From positions 124,001-188,000 of the forward strand of contig JBCHKQ010000002.1 in assembly GCA_039023545.1 (NCBI GenBank): a DNA stretch of 64,000 nucleotides, read 5' to 3'. This document shows, piece by piece, positions 1 to 8,121 of the stretch (positions are counted from its first letter, which is position 1; each line of letters starts with the position of its first letter). A program made the translations under genes and the position numbers. This DNA is from Spirochaetia bacterium 38H-sp (GTDB taxonomy: Bacteria > Spirochaetota > Spirochaetia > Winmispirales > Winmispiraceae). The notes beneath the pieces were generated by a model that did no database searches, was not told the origin of the DNA, and saw only the letters and a program-made list of their open reading frames with translations.

Positions 1-600
1 ATAGATGGGTCCGGAACAACAACCCAATTAAATAGGGTAGCTGATCTTCTTTTAAAAAACAATATAAAAATATATAAAACTTATGAACCTACCAGAAATA
101 AAATAGGAAGTTTTTTAAGAGAATGTCTATCTTCTCATCTGGATTTGTCAGAAAGAACATACGCACTGTTATTTGCTGCAGACAGACAAGAACACGTATT
201 TGGAAAAAATGAAATAGCAGAAAAACTAGATCAAGGGAATATAGTCCTATGTGATAGATACTTATTCTCTTCTCTAGCATATCAGGGAAACAAGAACGAT
301 ATGGATTTTGTATCCAGCATAAACTCATACTTCCCTTTACCGGAAGCTGTGTTTTTTATTGATATAGATGAAAAAACAGCACTAAAAAGAGTAGCTTCCA
401 GAGCACAGAAGAAAGATATCTTTGAAGAAGAATCTTTTTTACTAAAAGTAAGAAAATCTTATAGAACCATATTTGAACATTATAAACACAATACTGATAT
501 GGAAGTAATTTATATAAATGGAAACTCTGAGATAAGTAACATAACAAATAAAATTTTCAACTTTATAATAAAAAAAATCGATAAACAAATGAATGAATAA
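1..600 (+). CDS. tmk: Thymidylate kinase, 5'-truncated by the window edge
   Basis: dTMP kinase makes dTDP from dTMP in dTTP synthesis. Reading frame 1 is open from the first base; the start codon lies outside the window. Visible motifs are the P-loop region (IDGSGTTTQ, residues 1-9 here), the EPTR substrate loop near residue 35, the LLFAADR helix that contacts thymidine, and CDRYLFSSLAYQG, the family DRY/DRW motif. One oddity is that the Walker A lysine expected in GxxGxGKT is a threonine. The gene overlaps the next one by 8 bases, so the two are probably co-translated. Identity is secure from the motif order; activity of the variant P-loop is not established here. Confidence 0.93.
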   Translation: MDGSGTTTQLNRVADLLLKNNIKIYKTYEPTRNKIGSFLRECLSSHLDLSERTYALLFAADRQEHVFGKNEIAEKLDQGNIVLCDRYLFSSLAYQGNKNDMDFVSSINSYFPLPEAVFFIDIDEKTALKRVASRAQKKDIFEEESFLLKVRKSYRTIFEHYKHNTDMEVIYINGNSEISNITNKIFNFIIKKIDKQMNE

Positions 601-1198
601 AATAAAATTTATTTTTATTACACTGATATTCCTAGCAGTATGTTTTTCAAGTTCTGCATATAAAATATTATATGCAGAACAATGGTATAGATTGTTTCAT
701 CTGCATTTTTATCAATATCCAGAAAGGTGTGCAGAAAACATTCATTATCTGGAAGAAGCACTAAGAGCAGATTTTGCCAATCCTCTCAATGCTCTTGCAA
801 AAATAAATAATAAAACAGAATGGGAATTATACAGATATCTTTTTTATACACATGTAAGCTTAAAACTTGTAGAACAATATCTTCTATGGGGTTCAAAATA
901 TGATAAACAGGTGGCATATTTTTATAACTACCCGTGGAAACAACAAAATCTAAAAAGCCTTGAAAAAGCAGAAAAACTTTACAAATATGCCTTGGTATAT
1001 TGGGAAGAAGCAAAGAAATGGTCAGCAAAAGCCGCAAACTTTCAATTCCTATTTCTTTCTGACGTACAGTACTGGCACGATGAAAGCTATAGAATAGAAA
1101 ATGGAGAGCTAAACTACGAAGAGATAATAAAAGAACATCTTGAAAGATTGGAAAAGGTGCGTTCCCAATTTATGAATATGGATGAAAATACTTATTAA
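593..1198 (+). CDS. Exported or membrane-anchored protein of unknown function
   Basis: This 201-residue protein has a short basic N-terminus and a hydrophobic segment at about residues 5-24, which could be a signal peptide or a single anchor. The remainder is rich in aromatic and charged residues (many Tyr, Trp, Glu and Lys) and is predicted mostly helical, with no motif I know. The start ATG at 593 lies inside the tmk end, giving tight coupling. A tmk-linked protein of this sort is known in treponemes, which is consistent with a spirochaete-specific envelope role, but I assign no function. Its stop codon abuts the end of the convergent queA, with no terminator between them. Confidence 0.8.
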   Translation: MNKIKFIFITLIFLAVCFSSSAYKILYAEQWYRLFHLHFYQYPERCAENIHYLEEALRADFANPLNALAKINNKTEWELYRYLFYTHVSLKLVEQYLLWGSKYDKQVAYFYNYPWKQQNLKSLEKAEKLYKYALVYWEEAKKWSAKAANFQFLFLSDVQYWHDESYRIENGELNYEEIIKEHLERLEKVRSQFMNMDENTY

Positions 1199-2221
1199 CT
1201 ATAAAATAAGCATTGCATCACCGTAAGAAAAAAATCTATATTTCTTTTCTATAGCTATTCTATATGCCTCTTTTATAAGTTCGGTACCAGCAAAGGCAGA
1301 AACAAGCATAAGGAGAGAAGAACCCGGAGTATGGAAATTGGTAAACATAATATCAACAACATTAAAATTATATCCAGGGTATATAAATAAATTTGTTTTT
1401 CCATATTTGGATACAATTCTATCAACAGAATTATCATAAGAAGATTCCAGAGTTCTTACAGAAGTTGTTCCTATGGCACATATCTTTTTACCAGAAGCTC
1501 TTGCCTGATTTATTATACTAGCTGACTCATCACTCACAAAAAAAGCTTCCTCATGCATATGATGTTCCTCAACATTCTCTGTTCTCACCGGCAAAAAAGT
1601 TCCCAATCCCACATGTAGAGTAACATAAACTATGTGGTTATTAGTATTTAACGCTTGCAGCAGCTCATCAGAAAAATGCAGCCCTGCAGTAGGTGCAGCC
1701 ACCGAACCTGTATTTTTTGCAAAAACAGTTTGATATCTCTCAAAATCTCTAAAATCATCCTCTCTCTTTATATAAGGAGGAAGTGGAACATGTCCATACT
1801 TATCAAAATAATCATCATCTACACTAGTGCTAAACCTTACAATCTTCTCTCCGTTTTCACAATCGCTATCAATTTTTACTGTTATACCTCCAGGGAGATA
1901 ATACCAATCACCCGGTTTTTGTTTTTTTGATTTTGAAGTAATTGCTTTCCATAAAAAATCATTTATTTTTTCAATAAAAAGGAATTCTACTTTTGCTCCC
2001 GTCTGTTTTTTTTCTGCAATTATCCTTGCCTTCCTGACTCGTGTATCATTAAAAACAATACAAGCATCTGAGACATAGGAAGGCAGATTTTCCACTAAGC
2101 TATGTTCTATTTGTCCTGTTTTTTTATACAAGACCATCAATCTAGATTGCTCGCGTTTTTGAGAAGGATACTGAGCTATTAAATCTTCCGGCAAATTAAA
2201 AAAGAAATCCTTGGTCTTCAT
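1199..2221 (-). CDS. queA: S-adenosylmethionine:tRNA ribosyltransferase-isomerase
   Basis: QueA transfers the ribosyl part of SAM onto 7-aminomethyl-7-deazaguanine in tRNA, making epoxyqueuosine. The 340-residue length is normal. Family signatures seen are the N-terminal DFxFxLPxxLIAQxP, a central VAAPTAGLHF, HVGLGTF, and the C-terminal NFHTPGSSLLMLVSAF. The start overlaps the end of ruvB by 26 bases. The queuosine partner tgt lies at 20855-21979 in the same window, so both steps are covered. Last gene of the yebC-ruvCAB-queA run. Confidence 0.96.
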   Translation of the reverse strand: MKTKDFFFNLPEDLIAQYPSQKREQSRLMVLYKKTGQIEHSLVENLPSYVSDACIVFNDTRVRKARIIAEKKQTGAKVEFLFIEKINDFLWKAITSKSKKQKPGDWYYLPGGITVKIDSDCENGEKIVRFSTSVDDDYFDKYGHVPLPPYIKREDDFRDFERYQTVFAKNTGSVAAPTAGLHFSDELLQALNTNNHIVYVTLHVGLGTFLPVRTENVEEHHMHEEAFFVSDESASIINQARASGKKICAIGTTSVRTLESSYDNSVDRIVSKYGKTNLFIYPGYNFNVVDIMFTNFHTPGSSLLMLVSAFAGTELIKEAYRIAIEKKYRFFSYGDAMLIL

Positions 2222-3230
2222 TATCTATATCATCTCCAGCTATATCATAAACATTTTTTATATGCTCTATTCCTCGAGGAGTTATAATTCTACCTCGTGA
2301 AGTCCTCTGAATAAAACCAAGTCTAATTAAATAAGGCTCATAATAATCTTCAAGGGTATCCAGGCTTTCCCCCAGAGCAATTGCAAGATTTTCTCCACCG
2401 ACAGGTCCTCCGTTAAACTTCTTCAATATAGTGTAAAGTATTCTACGATCATGCTCCTCTAAACCATATGAATCGATTCCCAGTTTTTTCATTGTAATTG
2501 TGACAATCTCACTATTTATAAAATCATATTCATATACTTGAGCAAAATCTCGTACACGACGCAATATCCTGTTGGCTATACGTGGAGTACCTCTAGAACA
2601 TTGGGCTAACAGGAACAGGGCATCATCTTTTATATCCAATTCCATGATAGAAGCAGAACGCTCTATAACCTTGACTATGTCATCTTTATCATACAAGTTA
2701 AAGTGAAATGTTATACCAAAACGAGAAATAAGAGGAGTGGATATTTTTCCAGCTTTTGTAGTCGCACCTATCAAAGTAAAAGGCGGTAGGGGGATTCTAA
2801 CATTTCTAGCAGAAGGTCCCTGACCAATTATCCAATCCAGAGCATAGTCTTCCATGGCAATATACAACATCTCCTCTATTACCGGCTTTAATCTATGTAT
2901 TTCATCTATAAAAAGAACACCATTGGGTGTTATGGTTGTAAGAAGCCCTGCAAGATCTTTGGGCTTTTCTATTGCTGGAGCAGAAGTAACTCTAAACTCC
3001 ACCCCTCTTTCATTGGCTATTATTCCAGCAAGAGTTGTTTTACCAAGCCCCGGTGGACCTGTGAGTAAAACATGATCAAGTGCATCACCCCTGCTATCAG
3101 CAGCAGAAATAAAAACACGAAGATTTTCTTTTATGATATTCTGTCCTTGAAATTCATTAAGAAAAGATGGTCTAAGCCTTTCTTCATGAGCATCTTCTTC
3201 TCTAAAGTTGGGTGAAAGCATGCTATCCAT
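2196..3230 (-). CDS. ruvB: Holliday junction branch migration ATPase RuvB
   Basis: Motor of the RuvAB branch migration complex in recombinational repair. The protein has 344 residues. Walker A is GPPGLGKTTL near residue 60, Walker B is FIDEIHRL near 110, and sensor 1 is in IGATTKAG. The C-terminal winged-helix portion ends with RTSRGRIITPRG. It follows ruvA by 18 bases and overlaps queA. Two ATGs are close together at the start (MDS and MLS); I kept the longer form. Confidence 0.97.
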   Translation of the reverse strand: MDSMLSPNFREEDAHEERLRPSFLNEFQGQNIIKENLRVFISAADSRGDALDHVLLTGPPGLGKTTLAGIIANERGVEFRVTSAPAIEKPKDLAGLLTTITPNGVLFIDEIHRLKPVIEEMLYIAMEDYALDWIIGQGPSARNVRIPLPPFTLIGATTKAGKISTPLISRFGITFHFNLYDKDDIVKVIERSASIMELDIKDDALFLLAQCSRGTPRIANRILRRVRDFAQVYEYDFINSEIVTITMKKLGIDSYGLEEHDRRILYTILKKFNGGPVGGENLAIALGESLDTLEDYYEPYLIRLGFIQRTSRGRIITPRGIEHIKNVYDIAGDDIDNEDQGFLF

Positions 3231-3248
3231 ATGTAGATATTATCCTTT

Positions 3249-3839
3249 TTACTTACTGAGAGCAATAATTGCCAATCTCAACAATTCCTGTTCCTTTTCC
3301 ATTCTATCCATTTCTGGTGGGAGCGTCTTTTCTATGTCCGGCAAAATTTTTCTTATTTTTTCTTTTTCAAAGCCCATATCGGAAAGTGCCACAATAATAT
3401 CATTATATATAGAATCAAGATGCTGGCTATCATCGTGCGGATATACTAAAATATCTTTTAAAACAAGAAGTATTTTTTGAGCAGTTTTCTTCCCTATTCC
3501 AGGGAGAAGTGATAATTTAGATATATCGTTTTCATTTATTATAGAGATAAAGGTATCAACTGTTGTTGCAGATAAAATCTTTATTGCCTGCTTTGGTCCT
3601 ATTCCCTGAACCTTTAATAATTGCAAAAAAAGATTTCTAGATTTTACATCCCAGAAACCATAGAGCTGCATCATATCTTCTTTATGATACAAATATGTAT
3701 AAACAGTGATATTATCCCCCTCTCTTGGCATGGCAGTGGAGTTAGAGGGCATGACTATTTCCCAGACTATGGAGTTATTTTCAAGATAGAGATAATCACC
3801 GATAAAGCCTTTATATATACCTGTTATACTATATATCAT
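3249..3839 (-). CDS. ruvA: Holliday junction DNA-binding protein RuvA
   Basis: RuvA tetramers hold the four-way junction and recruit RuvB. I chose the ATG at 3839 (MIYSITG), which gives 196 residues, the usual RuvA size; a longer open frame upstream only reads through the ruvC gene. The N-terminal OB fold is followed by helix-hairpin-helix motifs (VQGIGPKQA and LPGIGKKTA at about residues 75-120) and a C-terminal domain III that binds RuvB. It overlaps the ruvC end by 11 bases, so translation is coupled. Confidence 0.95.
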   Translation of the reverse strand: MIYSITGIYKGFIGDYLYLENNSIVWEIVMPSNSTAMPREGDNITVYTYLYHKEDMMQLYGFWDVKSRNLFLQLLKVQGIGPKQAIKILSATTVDTFISIINENDISKLSLLPGIGKKTAQKILLVLKDILVYPHDDSQHLDSIYNDIIVALSDMGFEKEKIRKILPDIEKTLPPEMDRMEKEQELLRLAIIALSK

Positions 3840-4311
3840 ATCCACCCCTCTGATGTGCATGGCAAATTGCAATGGCCAATGCATCTGTCTCATGATCAGA
3901 CATACTCTCTGTCGGCACACCCAAGAGCAAAGAAACAAAACGTTGCACATCCTGTTTGGAAGCAGTTCCATTGCCAACAATAGTTTGTTTGACAACCCTT
4001 GGAGAATATGCATAGGCAGGAATATTATGTTGTGCACTCAGTAAAAAAACAACTCCCATTGCTTGAGCTACAGAAATAGCACTGGTTGTGTTTCTATTAA
4101 AAAATAAATCCTCAATTGAAATAACATTGGGCGAGAATTTATTTATAATATTTTCTATATCATTATAAATTTTTAAAAGCCGCACATTGTGCGGCATCTC
4201 AACATCTGTTTTTATCTGACCGTGTGCAATATAAGTATGAGATATAGAAGTAGTTTTTATCAGTCCAAATCCAGTAGTAGCAAGTCCGGGATCAATTCCC
4301 AATACTATCAT
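3829..4311 (-). CDS. ruvC: Holliday junction resolvase RuvC
   Basis: Endonuclease that cuts RuvAB-bound junctions. The 160-residue protein begins [16 protein letters not shown], with the first catalytic Asp at residue 7. SIEDLFF holds the second acidic residue near 68, and the C-terminal [13 protein letters not shown] holds the remaining acidic pair. It overlaps yebC by 4 bases upstream and ruvA downstream. The order ruvC-ruvA-ruvB follows yebC, a common arrangement. Confidence 0.96.
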   Translation of the reverse strand: MIVLGIDPGLATTGFGLIKTTSISHTYIAHGQIKTDVEMPHNVRLLKIYNDIENIINKFSPNVISIEDLFFNRNTTSAISVAQAMGVVFLLSAQHNIPAYAYSPRVVKQTIVGNGTASKQDVQRFVSLLLGVPTESMSDHETDALAIAICHAHQRGGYDI

Positions 4312-5045
4312 TCAACCAATTCATCCGGCAAATCAAGATTGGTGGAAACAGACTGCACATCATCATTATCTTCTAATGCCTCAACAAGCTTAAGCACTTT
4401 AGCTGCTGTATCTTTATCCAAGCTAACCTCCATATCTGGAATCAGACTTATCTCTGCAGTTTCCGGGACATATCCTTTATCCGAAAGTGCTGTCTGAACA
4501 GCCTCAAAAGAAGATGGATCAGTATAAACTTCTATAATCCCATCCTCTACACTTACATCCTCTGCCCCTGCATCAAGTGCAACCTCAAGGATATCATCCT
4601 CAGAAAACTTGGAAGCATCAAAAGTAAGAAGCCCTTTTTTCTTAAACATATAAGAAACACAACCTGTTTCCCCCAGAGAACAACCATGTTTGCTTAATAT
4701 ATGACGAACCTCAGAAGCAGTTCTATTTTTGTTATCTGTTAATGCCTCAATGATTATAGCTACTCCTCCCGGACCATATGCTTCGTATACAATCTCCACA
4801 TAATCAGCTCCCCCTGCCTCACCCGTTCCCTTTTTTATAGCACGCTCTATATTATCCTTGGGCATATTTGCAGCACGAGCCTTTAATATAGCTGTTCTGA
4901 GCCTCGGGTTGGATTCTGGATCCCCACCACCCATACGTGCGGCAATGGAAATTTCTTTAATAAGCTTAGTAAATATTTTACCACGCTTGGCATCCATTGC
5001 ACTTTTTTTATGCTTTATTGTAGCCCATTTACTATGACCAGACAT
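4308..5045 (-). CDS. yebC: YebC/PmpR family protein
   Basis: YebC-type proteins were described as transcriptional regulators; some act on translation of difficult peptide stretches. The 245-residue protein begins [14 protein letters not shown], the family hallmark, followed by [15 protein letters not shown] and the middle-domain [19 protein letters not shown]. An AGGAG Shine-Dalgarno lies 6 bases before the ATG, and a sigma-70 type promoter lies at 5082-5111, so this is probably the first gene of the yebC-ruvCAB-queA transcript. Confidence 0.95.
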   Translation of the reverse strand: MSGHSKWATIKHKKSAMDAKRGKIFTKLIKEISIAARMGGGDPESNPRLRTAILKARAANMPKDNIERAIKKGTGEAGGADYVEIVYEAYGPGGVAIIIEALTDNKNRTASEVRHILSKHGCSLGETGCVSYMFKKKGLLTFDASKFSEDDILEVALDAGAEDVSVEDGIIEVYTDPSSFEAVQTALSDKGYVPETAEISLIPDMEVSLDKDTAAKVLKLVEALEDNDDVQSVSTNLDLPDELVE

Positions 5046-5081
5046 TCTAACTCCTATATATCTTTATTGTATATATTCAAA

Positions 5082-5111
5082 ATATTATCATATCAAAAAT
5101 AGGGATGTCAA
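5082..5111 (-). promoter_or_regulatory. Promoter of yebC-ruvCAB-queA
   Basis: On the minus strand TTGACA (5106-5111) is followed, after 18 bases, by TAATAT (5082-5087). It starts right after the hemW stop codon and would give a leader of about 30 bases containing the AGGAG site of yebC. Confidence 0.6.
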
Positions 5112-6305
5112 TTAAGGCCATCTTGGGATGGGGATAACATCAAAACTATCTATACAACTTAAAATATCAAGCAAAATTTTATTTAATACAGCCCTAGCAT
5201 CAAAAGACAGAAAAAGCTTGCCAGAATCTGTAATTATTTTTTTTTGTTTTACTGCTTGATCTATCATATTTTTTATAAAAAAATCAGGAGAATAACCCCA
5301 TATAGACTTAAACCGTTCTATATCAATACCATGCGCAGTCCTTAATCCCATCATGAAAAATTCAAAAAGGAAATCACGATTGTCAATAATATCTATATTA
5401 TAAAATGAGTTATTTTCAGCACAATAATCGGAAACAGAACGCTTTCCAGAAACCCTTATTATTCTTCCTTCTTTATCTTTAAGGGTAGATACAGCAGAAG
5501 CACCCAATCCAAGATAAGGTTCCATTTGCCAGTATCTCATATTATGTATACTCTCATTTCCAGGAATACAAAAATTGGATATTTCATAATGGTTATAACC
5601 CTTATCAACAAGATAAGAAGATATATCAAACCATTCTTGGGAAGCATATTCTTCATCAAAAATAATATTTTCATCTATGACCATAGAATAAAGAGGAGTA
5701 TCTTTCTCAACGGTAAGACCATATACAGATATATGGGGAACTCCCATCTTTATAAAAAAATCCATATCATTAATAACCCCGTAAATATGCGAAATGGGTC
5801 TATTAGCAAGAATATCTACACTAATATTATTTTCCCAATATCTTTCTATAACAGAAAAAGCAGCTTCCACTGACTTCCTTTTTGTTGTTCTGCCTATAAG
5901 TTCTAGAAAACCATCATCAAGAGACTGTACTCCAACACTAAGACGATTTATCCCGTAATCAGAAAACAGTTTTATTTGTTTGCGATTTATAAATTCAGGA
6001 TTACATTCTATAGTCTGTTCTCTTGAATCTCCTGCTACATCAGCTACACTGCTAAGAAGTTTTTTTAGCAAATATTCTGGAAGTAGATTGGGAGTACCAC
6101 CACCTATATAAACACTTTCCCAGGAAGTATTAATTGACTTTAGCAAAGACATCTCCTCTATAAGAGTATCGATATAAAGCTCCATAGCGGAGACATCTGT
6201 CAAACTGAAAAAATCACAATAAAAACATTTCTTTAGACAAAATGGAATATGAATATATAAAGATAAAGTTCTGTAATCAGTACAGGACAAGACATCTCTT
6301 ATCAT
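5112..6305 (-). CDS. hemW: Radical SAM protein, HemW/coproporphyrinogen dehydrogenase family
   Basis: HemW-type proteins are radical SAM enzymes that bind heme and were long annotated as oxygen-independent coproporphyrinogen oxidases. The protein of 397 residues begins with SLYIHIPFCLKKCFYCDF, giving the CxxxCxxC iron-sulfur motif at about residues 22-29. YIGGGTPNLL, ECNPE and RLSVGVQSLDD follow, all family blocks, and HYEISNF is seen near residue 240. The fourth Cys that marks true HemN (CxxxCxxCxC) is absent, FCDF taking its place, so HemW is the better name. It starts 2 bases after the lepB paralogue end. Confidence 0.87.
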   Translation of the reverse strand: MIRDVLSCTDYRTLSLYIHIPFCLKKCFYCDFFSLTDVSAMELYIDTLIEEMSLLKSINTSWESVYIGGGTPNLLPEYLLKKLLSSVADVAGDSREQTIECNPEFINRKQIKLFSDYGINRLSVGVQSLDDGFLELIGRTTKRKSVEAAFSVIERYWENNISVDILANRPISHIYGVINDMDFFIKMGVPHISVYGLTVEKDTPLYSMVIDENIIFDEEYASQEWFDISSYLVDKGYNHYEISNFCIPGNESIHNMRYWQMEPYLGLGASAVSTLKDKEGRIIRVSGKRSVSDYCAENNSFYNIDIIDNRDFLFEFFMMGLRTAHGIDIERFKSIWGYSPDFFIKNMIDQAVKQKKIITDSGKLFLSFDARAVLNKILLDILSCIDSFDVIPIPRWP

Positions 6306-6307
6306 GT

Positions 6308-7003
6308 TTACATCTTGAAATTCCAGATAATCTTACCTCTAATGCTGTCAAAAGAAATAGGACCATAGACTCTGGAATCCATAACCATATTTCTATTATC
6401 GGAAAGAACAAAATACTGGCCTTTTTGTAATTTTATTGAATTGTTTAAATAAGAAAAGAAATCATCAAAATAAAGTTTCTTATCATTATCCGACAATTTA
6501 AACTTATAATTAATTAGCAAATCTTCTCTGATAAAATCAGTGTTGTCTCTGGGTTTTATATAAGCAATATTGTCTTTTATATATATCAAGTCACCAGGAA
6601 TACCTATTATACGTCTCACCTGGTACTTACCTTCCCATGATTCTCCCATATGTAGATTACCTGCAGAAACATAATCTATTATACTATTAAAAAAATCTAA
6701 AACAGGATTCATTTTATTCCAAAAAGGAGATAAGAATACAATCACATCACCTCTCTTAGGACTTGAGACAGGAAAAAGATTTATACCAAAAAATCTGGGG
6801 CCGTAAACAACTGGACTCACAAGCAAAATAGAGTCTTGCTCTATAGAAGGCTCCATAATACTTGATGAAATTTTATATGTCCTAATAAAGAGCATTGTTA
6901 TAATATTAAATATTATTAAAGCTAATAAAAAACGCTTTATACGAAGAACAACCCGCTGTCTCTTCCTTTCTTCCATTGAGACAAAATAGGTTGAGCTTTT
7001 CAT
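6308..7003 (-). CDS. Signal peptidase I homologue lacking both catalytic residues
   Basis: The fold is clearly that of type I signal peptidase: a basic N-terminus, a membrane segment at about residues 24-40, box B at residues 43-52, box D near 128-138 (RRIIGIPGD) and box E (SDNRNMVMDSRVYGP). The position of the catalytic Ser is Ile49 (SSSIMEPS against the usual PSGSMEPT), and the catalytic Lys is Arg130. It is therefore unlikely to cleave signal peptides in the normal way. I chose the ATG at 7003, which overlaps the stop of the active lepB as TAATG and has GGGAG upstream. It may be a partner or regulator of the neighbouring enzyme; that is inference. Confidence 0.85.
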   Translation of the reverse strand: MKSSTYFVSMEERKRQRVVLRIKRFLLALIIFNIITMLFIRTYKISSSIMEPSIEQDSILLVSPVVYGPRFFGINLFPVSSPKRGDVIVFLSPFWNKMNPVLDFFNSIIDYVSAGNLHMGESWEGKYQVRRIIGIPGDLIYIKDNIAYIKPRDNTDFIREDLLINYKFKLSDNDKKLYFDDFFSYLNNSIKLQKGQYFVLSDNRNMVMDSRVYGPISFDSIRGKIIWNFKM

Positions 7004-8034
7004 TATTCTACACTCCCTACCCTGGCAGGTGGCCAAAAACGAAAAATAACAACCCCAAGTATATTTTTATTATCTACAGGACCGAAAAACCTGCCATCAT
7101 GAGAATTATCTCTGTTATCCCCTAGTGGCAAAATCTTGTTGGGGGGGACATATATGCCCCCAGTAACATCCATATAATAAGACAAATACTGCTTCTCAGA
7201 AGGATATAAAGCAATATTCATATAATATCCCAATAAGGAAGAAGTATAAGAATCTTCATGAGGAAGCTTTTTCTCATAAAGATTCTCCATTATATTTTGT
7301 AGTTTAACAACAGCCAACCTATCTTCTACAGAAGAATAGATTCCCGCTCTGTTTAAAAAAACATATCTGATACTCTTATGCAAAAGCTCATAATAATCTT
7401 TGTCAAAAATCCTTCTGCTCGGATTACCACGGAAAAAAGGATTATCTTTTAGAAGCTCTTTTTCTGCAATATCAACACCTTCCCATGGAATAAAAAAATA
7501 CAGATCACCATTAACAAAATGAAGTATATCGCCAGGAACACCAACAGCACGTTTTACAAGAAGAACAGCCTTAGGGCTGCCATCAGGATTTCTATTGATA
7601 TCCAATTGCCCCAAAGTAATCATATACAAAAATCTATAGACAATTTCAAAAAGAACTCCGGGACTAACATAAGATGGATTCTCAAATACTATTATCTCTC
7701 CCCTTTTTATTTCTCTTAATGCTGGCAATTTACCAACTGTAGGCAACAACTCTGGACCCAGAGTAAACTTATCAACAATCAATCTATCCCTAACAAGTAA
7801 AGTATCAACCATAGAAGTAGATGGTATAGTATAGGCTTGCAATATATATTGATTTATTACAAGGACAATAAGAACAACTTCTACAATCTCTCTTATTATA
7901 CCAAGTATCTTTTTTACAAGAGTATTTCTTTTTTTCCATTTATTTTTTGCCTTGAGTTTTATCTTATATTTTCTGCGTTCTCTCCATGTAAGAAACCTTT
8001 CTGTAATTTCCACTGTATTATAAAAAAAACTCAT
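7003..8034 (-). CDS. lepB: Signal peptidase I, active form with a long insert
   Basis: Removes signal peptides from exported proteins at the outer face of the inner membrane. The protein has 343 residues: a long Lys/Arg-rich cytoplasmic N-terminus (1-42), one membrane helix (about 46-66), the catalytic Ser74 in IPSTSM, the general base Lys161 in LLVKRAVGVPGD, and box E GDNRDNSHDGRFFGP near the C-terminus. A roughly 100-residue insert rich in aromatic and charged residues sits between boxes D and E. It is followed, with overlapping stop and start, by a paralogue that has lost both catalytic residues. Confidence 0.93.
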   Translation of the reverse strand: MSFFYNTVEITERFLTWRERRKYKIKLKAKNKWKKRNTLVKKILGIIREIVEVVLIVLVINQYILQAYTIPSTSMVDTLLVRDRLIVDKFTLGPELLPTVGKLPALREIKRGEIIVFENPSYVSPGVLFEIVYRFLYMITLGQLDINRNPDGSPKAVLLVKRAVGVPGDILHFVNGDLYFFIPWEGVDIAEKELLKDNPFFRGNPSRRIFDKDYYELLHKSIRYVFLNRAGIYSSVEDRLAVVKLQNIMENLYEKKLPHEDSYTSSLLGYYMNIALYPSEKQYLSYYMDVTGGIYVPPNKILPLGDNRDNSHDGRFFGPVDNKNILGVVIFRFWPPARVGSVE

Positions 8035-8085
8035 ATACCGACACCTTAAAAAAATATAATCAAGACTATCATAAAGGTATCAGCG

Positions 8086-8114
8086 TTGACAAGAACTAAC
8101 GCCATTCATATACT
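8086..8114 (+). promoter_or_regulatory. Consensus sigma-70 promoter, leaderless start
   Basis: TTGACA at 8086-8091, a 17-base spacer and TATACT at 8109-8114. The predicted start of transcription coincides with the ATG at 8122, so the mRNA of the PEGA/FGE gene should carry no 5' leader. Confidence 0.8.
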
Positions 8115-8121
8115 TCTCAAG

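Noticed and set aside
8086-8121. TTG start for the PEGA/FGE gene
   Set aside because: The codon is the first part of a consensus -35 box, so it cannot be in the mRNA from that promoter.
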